NCBI GenBank assembly: GCA_020073085.1
Contig: JAIQFV010000004.1
Location: 1 to 64,000, forward strand
Origin: Terriglobia bacterium
Lineage (GTDB): Bacteria; Acidobacteriota; Terriglobia; JAIQFV01
Length of the DNA: 64,000 nt
Reading direction: 5' to 3'
Shown: one piece after another, positions 26,545 through 35,761 of the stretch
Position numbering within the stretch: position 1 is the first letter of the stretch
How the letters are laid out: the number at the start of each line of letters is the position of its first letter
Notes under the pieces: generated by a model
Databases searched by the model: none
Told to the model about the DNA's origin: nothing
The model's input: only the letters and a program-made list of their open reading frames with translations
Position numbers and translations under genes: made by a program

Positions 26545-28200
26545 ATGGATTTCTTTCGCCAGCACATTCTATCGATCACGACCTTTACGCCACTCGTGGG
26601 GGCATTTCTCCTGCTGTTTGTCGGCAAAGAGAACAAGAATGCGATCCGTTGGATTGCCAACCTTTTCGGATTTCTCGGCATGCTCGTTTCCCTGCCGCTG
26701 TGGTTTTGGTACAACCGCGCCGACGGGGGATTTCAGTTTATCGAGCGGCACGAATGGATCAAGACCATTGGCGCCAACTACAGCCTGGGGGCCGATGGCA
26801 TCTCTCTCTTGCTGATCCTGCTCACTACGGTCCTCGGAGCGATCGCAATACTCTCCTCATGGACGGCCATCGAACTCCGCGTTAAGGAATACTACATCTT
26901 CCTCCTCTTGCTCCAGGTGGGGATGATCGGGGTCTTCTGTTCACTCGATTTCTTCCTCTTTTATGTCTTTTGGGAAGTGATGTTGGTGCCGATGTACTTC
27001 CTGATCGGTGTGTGGGGGAGCGACCGGCGGCTGTACTCCGCGATCAAGTTCTTCCTGTACACCTTGGTCGGTTCGGTCGTGATGTTGTTGGGCATCCTGG
27101 TGCTTTATTTCCACATGCCGGAGGGGCAGCGGACTTTTGATTATGTTCAGATCATGAGCTACCTGCATGCGAGTCCGCTGGCGTCCAACATTGCTCGCTT
27201 TGTGTGGCTGGCCTTCTTCCTGGGATTTGCCATCAAGGTGCCCATGTTCCCGTTCCACACCTGGCTGCCCGATGCGCATACGGATGCGCCCACCGCGGGG
27301 TCCGTCATCCTGGCCGGCGTTCTGCTGAAGATGGGAACATACGGTTTCATCCGCTTCTCTCTGCCGCTTCTTCCCAATGAATCCCAGTATTTCAAAGGAA
27401 TGATGGCGGTGCTGGCCATCATCGGCATTGTGTACGGGGCGCTGGTCGCGATGATGCAAAAGGACTGGAAACGGCTCGTCGCCTATTCCTCGGTCAGCCA
27501 CCTCGGGTTTGTCATGCTGGGAATGTTCTGCTTCAACCCCAATGGGGTGAACGGCAGCGTGCTGCAGATGATCAATCACGGCATATCCACCGGCGGTCTC
27601 TTCTTGATCGTGGGGTTGGTCTACGAACGCCGCCACACGCGGATGATCAGTGAGTACAGCGGCCTCTCCCATGTGATGCCGGTGTATGCCACCTATTTTA
27701 TGATCATCATGCTCTCGTCGCTGGGTCTGCCCCTGCTGAACGGTTTCATCGGAGAATTCACCATCCTCCAGGGCGCGTTTCAGGTGAGTTACGTCTGGGC
27801 GGCCTTCGCCGTGTCGGGCATTATCCTGGGTGCGGCGTACCTCTTGTGGCTCTATCAGCGCACCATGTTCGGCGAGATCACCAACGAAAAGAACAAGACA
27901 CTGAAGGACCTCAACTTCCGGGAAGTGGCCACGTTATTCCCGCTGGTGGTGCTGGCGTTGTGGATCGGGATCTACCCCAAACCCTTTTTCGAGATTCTGG
28001 AACGTCCTGTCAACAAGGTGGTGGCGACCGTTCAACCCGACAAGTTCACGGTCGACTCGATGGGGAATCTAATTATCCCAGGGAAAGCCAAGGCTGGTCC
28101 CTTACCAGCCGCGATGCCCGGAGCAACCGAGGAAGCGAAAGTCATTGAGAATAGCGTCCCTACGGCGAGGTCGGTGACACCCCCGGTGGAGAAGAAATGA
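26545..28200 (+). CDS. nuoM: NADH-quinone oxidoreductase subunit M
   Basis: A 551-residue antiporter-like subunit. The ATG at 26545 has GAGGAG ten bases upstream, and I prefer it over the in-frame ATG at 26527, which overlaps that site. Signatures are FYVFWEVMLVPMYFLIGVWG (about residues 133-152) with the proton-pumping glutamate, and FPFHTWLPDAHTDAPTAGSV (about 233-252). The C-terminal 50 residues (after YPKPFFEIL) are Pro/Ala/Lys-rich and longer than usual. Confidence 0.96.
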   Translation: MDFFRQHILSITTFTPLVGAFLLLFVGKENKNAIRWIANLFGFLGMLVSLPLWFWYNRADGGFQFIERHEWIKTIGANYSLGADGISLLLILLTTVLGAIAILSSWTAIELRVKEYYIFLLLLQVGMIGVFCSLDFFLFYVFWEVMLVPMYFLIGVWGSDRRLYSAIKFFLYTLVGSVVMLLGILVLYFHMPEGQRTFDYVQIMSYLHASPLASNIARFVWLAFFLGFAIKVPMFPFHTWLPDAHTDAPTAGSVILAGVLLKMGTYGFIRFSLPLLPNESQYFKGMMAVLAIIGIVYGALVAMMQKDWKRLVAYSSVSHLGFVMLGMFCFNPNGVNGSVLQMINHGISTGGLFLIVGLVYERRHTRMISEYSGLSHVMPVYATYFMIIMLSSLGLPLLNGFIGEFTILQGAFQVSYVWAAFAVSGIILGAAYLLWLYQRTMFGEITNEKNKTLKDLNFREVATLFPLVVLALWIGIYPKPFFEILERPVNKVVATVQPDKFTVDSMGNLIIPGKAKAGPLPAAMPGATEEAKVIENSVPTARSVTPPVEKK

Positions 28201-28214
28201 GGTTTGCAGAGAGT

Positions 28215-28254
28215 CGCTGGGGCCCGCCCCGATGAATCGGGGCGGGCCCCAGCG
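28215..28254. repeat. Long perfect hairpin in the nuoM-nuoN gap
   Basis: A 19-bp perfect stem with a two-base loop, centred on CCCCGATGAATCGGGG. The inner part recurs at 11082-11105 and as a half site near 2561. The same gap contains the palindrome TCCGCCGCGGCGGA at 28305-28318 and a TGCGGC/GCCGCA hairpin at 28319-28333. There is no T run, so I do not call it a terminator. Confidence 0.75.
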
Positions 28255-28399
28255 GATGAAGAGGGGGAGAATTAGGCGGCCCCCGAAAAGGCGGAGCCCT
28301 TCCGTCCGCCGCGGCGGATGCGGCAAAGCCGCAGACCGGAGAAGGTCCGGGATGATTTGAGTTCCAGATTTCATCATGATGTTATCTTAACCACTGCTC

Positions 28400-29851
28400 A
28401 TGTATAACCAATTCTTTCAAGTCACCGACGTCATTGCGATTTATCCCCAGTTGCTGCTGGCCCTGTTTGGGCTGGGCGTCCTCATTGTCGATCTCTTCCT
28501 CGACCGTGCCTGGAAGGTCTTGAACGCCTTCACGGCGTTGTTGGGCATCGCTTACGCCACGTACGCCCTGATCCAGATCCGAAAGTTCAACGTGAGTGCC
28601 TACAACGGCGCCATCGTGAACGACTCGTTTGCGGTCTATTTCCAGTTTGTCTTCCTGATCACCACGGCCCTGGTGATCTTCATTTCAGCGCGCTATCTCA
28701 CCATCGAAGGCGAACACCGCGGCGATTATTATGCCTTGATCCTTTTCTCTCTGATCGGCATGAATTTCATGGTGATGGGAATGGACATCATCACCCTGTA
28801 CATCGCCCTGGAGCTGATGGCCGTTTCGGAATACATCCTGGTGGGATACCTGCGTACCAATCGTCAGTCGAACGAAGCCTCCCTGAAGTTTTTCCTGCTG
28901 GGCGCCTTTTCTTCGGGCATCCTCCTCTATGGGATCTCGCTGCTTTATGGAATCAGCGGATCGACCGACCTGCGCGTCATCGGGCAGAAACTGGCCGAGC
29001 GCCCTGCCAACGATCCACTGACACTGATCGCCCTGGTCACGCTGACGGCGGGACTGCTTTTCAAAGTGGCGGGTGTTCCTTTCCATCAGTGGCTGCCTGA
29101 CGCTTACGAAGGGGCTCCGTCCCCCATCACAGCCTTCATTTCCGTTGCGCCCAAGGCGGCCGCGTTTGCCCTCACCCTTCGCTTTCTCTTTATCGCTCTC
29201 AAGCCTCTCCAGGTCAACTGGATCCCCATGCTTTCCGTCATTTGTGTGTTGACGATGACGGTGGGCAATATCACCGCGATTTCGCAGTCGAACATCAAGC
29301 GGCTGCTTGCGTATTCCTCCATCGCCCACGCCGGGTACCTGATGCTGGGTATAATCGCGGGAAATGATTACGGGATCACGGGGATTGCCATCTACTTCCT
29401 CGTGTACATGTTCATGAATATCGGGGCGTGGACGCTGGTGGTGGCCATGCGGCGCAAGGACCTGATCGGCGACCAGATTCAGGATATGTCGGGGATGTTT
29501 CAGAAGAACCCGGCGGCGGCCGTGCTGATGCTGATCTTCATGCTGTCACTCGCAGGGATCCCACCGACCGCGGGCTTTATCGGAAAGTACTATCTGTTTG
29601 CCTCTGTCATTCAAACCAAACACTATGCGCTGGCCATCATCGCTGTCCTCAATGCGGCGGTCTCCCTCTATTACTACTTCCGCGTGGTCGTCGTCATGTT
29701 CATGAACGACAAGGTCGATGAGGAAAAGATGGTGCTTTCCCCCGGCGTGCTGACAACCCTGGCCGTGACCCTGGCCTTCACCCTCATCATCGGCATCTAT
29801 CCCGACCCCTTCATTCGCTTCGCCCAGAATTCCCTCGCGCTTTTCCAGTAA
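28400..29851 (+). CDS. nuoN: NADH-quinone oxidoreductase subunit N
   Basis: A 483-residue antiporter-like subunit, last of the operon. Signatures are ALELMAVSEYILVGYLR (about residues 135-151) with the pumping glutamate, FKVAGVPFHQWLPDAYEGAP (about 219-238), and SIAHAGYLMLG. Fourteen helices are expected. After it come 366 bp without a gene and then a gene of unrelated type, so the operon probably ends here, although I see no clear terminator. Confidence 0.96.
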   Translation: MYNQFFQVTDVIAIYPQLLLALFGLGVLIVDLFLDRAWKVLNAFTALLGIAYATYALIQIRKFNVSAYNGAIVNDSFAVYFQFVFLITTALVIFISARYLTIEGEHRGDYYALILFSLIGMNFMVMGMDIITLYIALELMAVSEYILVGYLRTNRQSNEASLKFFLLGAFSSGILLYGISLLYGISGSTDLRVIGQKLAERPANDPLTLIALVTLTAGLLFKVAGVPFHQWLPDAYEGAPSPITAFISVAPKAAAFALTLRFLFIALKPLQVNWIPMLSVICVLTMTVGNITAISQSNIKRLLAYSSIAHAGYLMLGIIAGNDYGITGIAIYFLVYMFMNIGAWTLVVAMRRKDLIGDQIQDMSGMFQKNPAAAVLMLIFMLSLAGIPPTAGFIGKYYLFASVIQTKHYALAIIAVLNAAVSLYYYFRVVVVMFMNDKVDEEKMVLSPGVLTTLAVTLAFTLIIGIYPDPFIRFAQNSLALFQ

Positions 29852-30217
29852 GAACTCTACAGTGAAATTTCTTGCTGACCTGATGCAGTCGCGATATGCC
29901 ATGGCTCCCATGCTCTAGAGGGCGGGATCACTTTTCGTCGCGTTTGACAGAAGGCTTTGAAAGTAATATTCTATTGACGCATTTTAATTGAAAACCACCC
30001 CTGAACAACTCCTTTTGACCATTAGTGAAAGGATTTGTTAGCGCCCCCTAATTCACAATTCAACATGGTCACAGAAAGCAGAGATCGAAAGAATCCACAC
30101 GCTCGTTTTTTCTGAGCCACTGATTTTGACATTGCGCTAGGAAGAAGGAGTAATAACTTGGGAGCTTCGACCTCGCACCACATAGTAAACAGAAGATTCC
30201 TTTCATAGGAGGTTCCT
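29852..30217. other. Intergenic region after nuoN
   Basis: No gene is supported. It is AT-rich compared with the nuo genes and should contain the promoter of the glycine-rich protein gene. An AGGAGG ribosome site lies at about 30206-30212, close to that start codon. Confidence 0.5.
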
Positions 30218-32304
30218 ATGAGGAGATATTTCACCGTCCTCTGTCTTACTCCCTCAGTGATCCTGTACTCGGGTTCGTTGAGTGGCGCCGCCATGAATCA
30301 AAAGGATTCCAGACCATTTGAAGGAAAAGATGCTGAAAAGGAGTTTAAGCAGCAGAGGCGCGAAGCATTTAGTGCGGCGCGTCAGCTACTTCTCAAAGAG
30401 AATCTTCCATTTGATCCAGATGAATTACTGGATTCGAATTGGCGGGAGAAGTTAGCCCCGTTCTTTGAGAGAATGCCGGAAATGAAGTTATATCGATATG
30501 AGCGAGACCGCTTGGAGGGCGTTTATCTGGCGGACACGCTGGTGCTGCCCGAACGTATTGCGCTTTCCAGCGATACAGTGATCTTGGTGAGAAAACTGCG
30601 CTTTGAGGGTTCCGAGGTTGTAATTAAAGGCAATTTCAGTATCGCCATCTTCCCAATTGAGAGTTCGGATGCTAGCCAAGATTCTACAAGAAAATTCTCC
30701 CATGGAACGGATTCTGCCCTGCCGGTCCTTGCATCAGCCGGCTTGTTGAAAAATAATCGATCAGTTGCTCTTACACCCAATTCCCTGAAACAACACATCA
30801 CTATCGACACGAGTGGAATTGGTTACTCCGATTGGATGAAGCCGAGACGGCCTGAGGGTACAAGGATATTGCCTATTGCGCTAAATGCGCTCGATCAAGA
30901 TTATAACGGCGAAGACAGGTCATACTGGGTAGGGGAGCCAGGTCGACCCGGTCTAACTGGGCCCCTAGCCTCCCCTAACCCGGCTCCAAGAGGGCCGAAT
31001 GGACAATGTGGTGGGAACATCGATGGCAGGAATGGCGACAACGGTGCTTTTGGGAATAATGGCGGTGATGGGGATGTTGGTGGTCAAGGGCCGACCGGTG
31101 GAAATGGACAAGCTATAATCGTTGAAATCACACAGAACGGGAATTATATCTTCTCCACTCATGGGGGACAGGGTGGAAAGGGTGGCACTGGAGGTCGCGG
31201 AGGAACCGGGTCCCAGGGAGCAACAGGTGGCAGGGGCGGAGACGGTGCATTCTGTGGTTGCAATCCCCCGGTCGGCAACGGTGGGGATGGCGGCAAAGGT
31301 GGAACCGGTGGTGATGCAGGCTTTGGGGGTAAAGGCGGGACCGGTGGAACCGGAGGAAATGGGGGCGCCATTTCAATAACCAAGCCCGCCAACTTCACTG
31401 GCGTTATTAGCTACGATATCTCCGCAGGCCTCGCAGGACTAAGGGGCGACGGGGGAGTTGGAGGGGATCCAGGACCCGCTGGCACAGGTGGAGAGGCAGG
31501 GAAAGGTGGTCACTTGGATAATTGCCAATATAACGGCAGAGATGGGATGCCGCGTGGAGACGGTGCATGGGGGGCAATACGTGGGTTTGGAGATCCAGGA
31601 GACCCGAGACAACAAGGTCAAGTGGGTTCGTATCGTGAAATAATAAGCCAGAGCGGATATGAGGGATACGCCTCGCCGTCCCTCTGTGAAATTGACGTTC
31701 CTCCCTCCTGTAGTGATGGTATCGACAACGATGGGGATGGCCTCCTTGACGCGAATGACCCAGGTTGTATATGCATGTGTCCTCTTGTCATTGACACATT
31801 AGGTCATGGATTCACTCTTTCTAGTGTGGCTAATGGAGTACTTTTTGATATGACCGGTAGGGGACTTCCGGTTCAAATTGCTTGGATCGAAAACGATGAT
31901 GCATGGGTTGTTTTGGATCGCAATCACAATGGAACCATCGATGACGGCACCGAGCTCTTTGGCAACTTTACTCCGCAATCACCGACGCAGCATCCAAATG
32001 GATTCCGAGCCCTTGCGGAATACGATAAACGAGAAAAGGGGGCAATGATGACGAGACGATCGACTCCAACGATGCGATCTTTGCGCAACTCCGCTTGTGG
32101 AAGGATGTAAACCACAATGGTATTTCTGAGCCTGAGGAGTTATTCACGCTCCCGACTTTGGGAGTGGAGTCGATATCGCTTCATTACAAGTTCTCCAAAT
32201 ATGTCGATGATCACGGAAACCTTTTTCGGTACCGGGCAAAAGTGGACGACGCCACCCACTCCCGTGTCGGCCGATGGATCTATGACGTTTTCCTGGTCCA
32301 TTGA
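30218..32304 (+). pseudogene. Secreted glycine-rich, EF-hand-like protein, frameshifted
   Basis: The first frame (30218-32110, 630 residues) has a signal peptide, an N-terminal domain (about residues 30-230), and collagen-like or PGRS-like glycine-rich blocks (about 255-390 and 410-440; for example GGKGGTGGRGGTGSQGATGG). A Cys-bounded calcium-type loop DGIDNDGDGLLDANDPGC and an EF-hand-like DRNHNGTIDDGTELFG follow. The end of this frame is abnormal. Homologous-looking sequence resumes in another frame ([20 protein letters not shown], then [17 protein letters not shown]) and ends at 32304. Adding one G to the five-G run at 32038-32042 restores one protein of about 695 residues. It may be a true mutation, a phase-variable switch or an assembly error. 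Confidence 0.75.
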
Positions 32305-32823
32305 ATCACTTTCCATCAGGTCTGTGCCGGATGTACTGACGACCGATGGCACTCTCTTTACGGCAGCATGAAGGGAAGAGGGGGCATGTTGCCAAACCAT
32401 GGTGTAAAATAGCCTCGCCTCATAGTCAGACGAAAAAGGGACTTACACCTCAAAGCCTTTCAACTTGACTGTGAAGAAACGGAAGGGTGAGTCCCTCTTG
32501 TGAGTACAGGACATTGGCCCGCTCTTAATCGGCTCATCCGGTTTGTCTTGGGTTTACTCGCAGTGTTCCACGAATTCGTTCTTATCATCATGCGGTCATG
32601 ACTTTATAAGCTAGGCAGCATTTTGGTGATCATATAGTGCGCCGAAGCCAATCCCACAGACGCTGGCTACTCAAGTATAGTGTCCCTGTAGCCCATGTTT
32701 TCATTGGGGATAGCCGCGGCCTTAATTTGTCCCTCAAAATGACAAAGACGTAAGAAAGCCCTGCGTGAACCCAGTTTCCATTCGGGACTCTGTTGAGATT
32801 TATTTAAGAAGGATGGTCCGTAT
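32305..32823. other. Intergenic region, nothing recognisable
   Basis: No gene, repeat or clear signal is supported. A weak dyad pairs AGGGACT (about 32436) with AGTCCCT about 55 bp later. The stretch is moderately AT-rich and separates convergent genes. Confidence 0.4.
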
Positions 32824-33273
32824 TCACAATCTTGAGGAAAGCAAGCCGGCAACGGCTTCAAGAAACTGCTGGTCGGAGCCTAGAAAGGCATTGGGCGCAT
32901 CGCTGTCGATATCGATTTCACCAAAAATCTTCCCGTCGCGCTGGATGGGGACGACGATTTCGGACCGGGTTTCGAGCGAGCAGGCAAGATAGCGGGGGTC
33001 GGCATTTACGTCAGCAACGTTGACCGTTCTTTTTTCCGCCACGGCGGCTCCACAGATGCCCTTGCCGATCGGAATGCGAGTGTGCGGGGAGGGCTTGCCC
33101 AGATAGGTTTTTAGGACAAGCTCGTTCCCTTCCACCCAGTAGATCCCCACCCAGGTGTAGTGGGCAAAATTCTCCTTCAACAATCGAACTGTTTCATCCA
33201 GGACACGATCGTCACTGGCGTGGGAGGAAACCAGCGCTTCAATAGCTTCGAGAACGGGAGTAGAAGACGTCAT
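32824..33273 (-). CDS. GAF-domain protein, free methionine-R-sulfoxide reductase-like
   Basis: A 149-residue single GAF domain. The pattern resembles fRMsr (MsrC), which reduces free L-methionine-R-sulfoxide in the cytoplasm. The conserved cysteine in GKGICGAAV and the second in YLACSLETRSEIVVP align with known redox cysteines, and the SEIVVP and EIDIDSD stretches are family features. One of the three cysteines of the E. coli enzyme is not seen at its expected place. Activity is therefore likely but not certain; a GAF sensor is the alternative. Neighbouring genes (peroxiredoxin, thioredoxin reductase, Rieske) fit a redox role. Confidence 0.8.
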   Translation of the reverse strand: MTSSTPVLEAIEALVSSHASDDRVLDETVRLLKENFAHYTWVGIYWVEGNELVLKTYLGKPSPHTRIPIGKGICGAAVAEKRTVNVADVNADPRYLACSLETRSEIVVPIQRDGKIFGEIDIDSDAPNAFLGSDQQFLEAVAGLLSSRL

Positions 33274-33282
33274 CGTATTTTA

Positions 33283-33460
33283 GATTTCGGGTTGCGGAAT
33301 GCGGAGTTCGGATTATGGAATCATTAATATCTGAGACTTGAAATTTCAGATCCATAATGGAAGTGACTTATCAAGATTGGATCCCTGGAAGGTCTTTGTC
33401 AAATTTCCACATTCCCCGATCCAGAATTCGCAATGAGTTAATCCACAATCCGAAATTGAA
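33283..33460. repeat. TTGCGGA-type heptad inverted element
   Basis: The left arm (33283-33321) is made of units like TTTCGGG, TTGCGGA, ATGCGGA, GTTCGGA and TTATGGA. The right arm (33403-33460) carries TCCACAT, TCCCCGA, ATCCACA and ATCCGAA, roughly the complement. Pairing is partial. The spacer has ATCTGAG...TTTCAGAT. It lies between the GAF and peroxiredoxin genes. Confidence 0.5.
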
Positions 33461-33495
33461 ACGCGCCGCCGGCGCGCTTAGGCATTTTTTGCCCC

Positions 33496-33990
33496 TCAGC
33501 CGGGTTTGAAATCGGGGACGTTGTCGGCCTTGGTGAACACCGGGGCTGCCGGCTGATGGAGCTTCCCCGCAATGGACTTTGAAGTCTCAATCAATCCGGC
33601 CTTGTCGAAACCCACCAGGGTATGAAGGATCTTTCCATCGTGGTCAATCAGGAAGATCGATGGAACATTGGTGAGCCCGTACGCGCTCGAAACCTTGAAC
33701 GGTTCTTCGTCGATGAGGACTGGAAAGGAGAGTTGATACTCTTCGGCGAACTGTTCCGCCTCGTGGGGCTCGTCCTGGGCGATTCCCAGAACTTCGAACG
33801 AAGAGCCGGCGTAAGCTTTCCCGATCCGTTCCAGAAAGGGAAAGGTGAGCTGGCACACCGGACAACTCTTCTTGTAAAACGCCGCGAGAACGAGTTTTGA
33901 TTTTCGCTCGTCATCGAGGGTGTAATTTTTCCCGTCGATTCCCTCGAGCGAGAAATTTGGTGCCGTTTTACCTGGAGTTAGTGCAGGCAT
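33496..33990 (-). CDS. Peroxiredoxin/TlpA-like thioredoxin-fold protein
   Basis: A 164-residue redoxin-family protein. The thioredoxin fold carries FYKKSCPVCQLTFPFLERIG with a CPVC active site (about residues 43-46). FLIDHDGKI near residue 112 and the cis-proline region NVPSIF are also typical. No signal peptide is visible, so it is probably cytoplasmic. The CxxC motif places it with TlpA/ResA-type or AhpC/TSA-like oxidoreductases, and I cannot decide whether it reduces peroxides or protein disulfides. The thioredoxin reductase gene nearby is a plausible electron source. Confidence 0.85.
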   Translation of the reverse strand: MPALTPGKTAPNFSLEGIDGKNYTLDDERKSKLVLAAFYKKSCPVCQLTFPFLERIGKAYAGSSFEVLGIAQDEPHEAEQFAEEYQLSFPVLIDEEPFKVSSAYGLTNVPSIFLIDHDGKILHTLVGFDKAGLIETSKSIAGKLHQPAAPVFTKADNVPDFKPG

Positions 33991-34475
33991 CTTGTAGAGA
34001 CCTCGTGCGACTTGGATTGTAGGAACCGTTTGGTAATCCCTCGATTCTCATTTGAGGGTGAACGAAGTCAGACGTCGGAAGTCAGAGGTCAGAGAAGAGG
34101 TGCCAGGTGTCAGGGGGTTAAGTCCAAGGTCCAAAGTCCAAAGTTCAAGGTCCAAAGTCTGGAAACAGTTCAATATTCGAGGCTCAAGGGTCAAAGTCAA
34201 GTACACAAACCAGGATTTTCGCCTAATCACTCTTGTTCCCGACTTCCGACCTCTGATTTCTGACTTCCGGTCTCTGGCTTCCAGATTTTGATTTCCGACC
34301 TCCGACTTCTGTATCCTCTTGCGATCTAATTTCATTCCCGGCTAGCTGCGGGTGTGCTCAAAAAATGCCCACTTTCGATCCTCTGACACCCGACACCTGA
34401 CACCCGGCACCTCTACTCTGACCTCCGACTTCTGACGTCTGACTTCATCTTCCTGAAGCGAGTAAATCGCATTCC
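33991..34475. other. Intergenic region filled by heptad repeats
   Basis: This region separates the peroxiredoxin and thioredoxin reductase genes and is largely occupied by the nested repeat element at 34064-34447. No gene is supported. Confidence 0.6.
34064..34447. repeat. Nested heptad-repeat inverted element
   Basis: The outer left arm (34064-34117) begins GAAGTCAGACGTCGGAAGTC and ends with GGTGCCAGGTGTCAGG. The outer right arm (34383-34447) is its reverse complement in mirrored order, about 43 aligned positions with about four mismatches. Between them lie AAGTCCA-type units (34120-34203) and a long GACTTCC-type tract (34236-34316). Every tract keeps a 7-bp period. Confidence 0.8.
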
Positions 34476-35414
34476 TCACGACCCGCCATGCGCGCTCAAA
34501 AAATGCTCGGCATCGATCGCGGCCATGCAGCCCGAGCCGGCCGCGGTGATCGCCTGACGGTACACATGATCCTGCACGTCACCCGCCGCAAAGACGCCTT
34601 CGACGCTGGTCCGTGTGCCGCCGTCGCGGGTGACGATATAGCCGGCCGGGTCCATTTCCAGTTGTCCTTTGAAGAGCGTGGTATTCGGGTCGTGGCCGAT
34701 GGCGACAAATAAACCGTGGCAATTCAGCACCGATTCTTCGCCCGTTTTCAAATTCTTCAGCTTGACCGCCTTGACTTCGCCGTCTTTGACATCCTGCACT
34801 TCCGACACGGTGGAATTCCAAATAAATTTGATTTTCTCATTCTTGAAGGCGCGATCCTGCATGACCTTTGAGGCGCGAAGGGAGTCACGCCGATGGATGA
34901 GGGTGACACGGGTGGCATATTTTGTGAGAAACATTCCCTCTTCAAGGGCGGAATCGCCCCCTCCGACCACCACGACTTCCTTGCCGCGATAGAAGAAACC
35001 GTCACAGGTGGCGCAGGTGGAAACCCCGTGTCCCATCAACTGCCGCTCGGATTCCAAACCGAGAAGTCGTGCCGATGCGCCCGTGGCAATGATGAGCGTC
35101 TCTGTTTGAATGACGCGGTCTTCATCCATGTGGATGGCGAATGGCCGGCGCGAGAGGTCGACCTTCGTGACGGCCCCCTGGATGATCTCGGCGCCGAACC
35201 GTTTGGCCTGCTCGCGCATGTCGTCCATTAATTGCGGCCCCATGATTCCATCGCGAAACCCGGGAAAGTTCTCCACCATCGTGGTCAGCATCAACTGTCC
35301 GCCGGCCTCATGGCCTTCCACCACCAGGGGGTTGAGATTCCCCCGTGCCGCATACACGGCAGCGGTGAGTCCCGCCGGACCTGATCCCATTATGAATACC
35401 TTCCTTACGTCCAT
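34476..35414 (-). CDS. trxB: Thioredoxin-disulfide reductase
   Basis: A 312-residue flavoenzyme that reduces thioredoxin with NADPH in the cytoplasm. It has the FAD-binding motif FIMGSGPAGLTAAVYAARG at the N-terminus, the redox pair CATC (about residues 136-139) in STCATCDGFFY, the NADPH motif VVVVGGGDSALEEG (about 149-162), and the C-terminal FAD motif GVFAAGDVQDHVYRQ. Length is standard. It follows the Rieske gene by 38 bp on the same strand, so the two are probably cotranscribed. Confidence 0.97.
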   Translation of the reverse strand: MDVRKVFIMGSGPAGLTAAVYAARGNLNPLVVEGHEAGGQLMLTTMVENFPGFRDGIMGPQLMDDMREQAKRFGAEIIQGAVTKVDLSRRPFAIHMDEDRVIQTETLIIATGASARLLGLESERQLMGHGVSTCATCDGFFYRGKEVVVVGGGDSALEEGMFLTKYATRVTLIHRRDSLRASKVMQDRAFKNEKIKFIWNSTVSEVQDVKDGEVKAVKLKNLKTGEESVLNCHGLFVAIGHDPNTTLFKGQLEMDPAGYIVTRDGGTRTSVEGVFAAGDVQDHVYRQAITAAGSGCMAAIDAEHFLSAHGGS

Positions 35415-35452
35415 GAACGCTCCCTGGCGTGCGTAATTTATTTACCAAACCC

Positions 35453-35761
35453 TCATCCGAGCGCCACCTTGATGTCGGAGCCGTCGACTTCCACGGGATA
35501 GGTGTCCATCATGACATTGGGGTTAAAAAGGGACCGTCCCGTGGTGACGTCGTATTGCCAGCCGTGCCACGGGCAGGTCACGATGTTGTCGTCCAACATT
35601 CCTTCTCCCAGGGGGCCGCCGCGATGTTTGCATACATTGTCGAGGGCATAATATTTTCCGTGGACGTTGAACAGAGCAATGACCTTTCCCTCCACCTCGA
35701 TGGGTTTACCCGTGCCCTCTCGGATCTCCCCGGTGGATGCCACCTTGACAAAGGTTGCCAT
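35453..35761 (-). CDS. Rieske 2Fe-2S ferredoxin
   Basis: A 102-residue soluble Rieske protein. Cluster ligands are in CKHRGGPLGEG and CPWHGWQYD (C-x-H, 16-17 residues, C-x-x-H). It resembles ferredoxin components of non-heme iron oxygenases and the small subunit NirD family. There is no oxygenase beside it, so the electron partner is unknown. Since it leads a short operon with trxB, a role in general redox metabolism is possible but is an inference. Confidence 0.93.
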   Translation of the reverse strand: MATFVKVASTGEIREGTGKPIEVEGKVIALFNVHGKYYALDNVCKHRGGPLGEGMLDDNIVTCPWHGWQYDVTTGRSLFNPNVMMDTYPVEVDGSDIKVALG

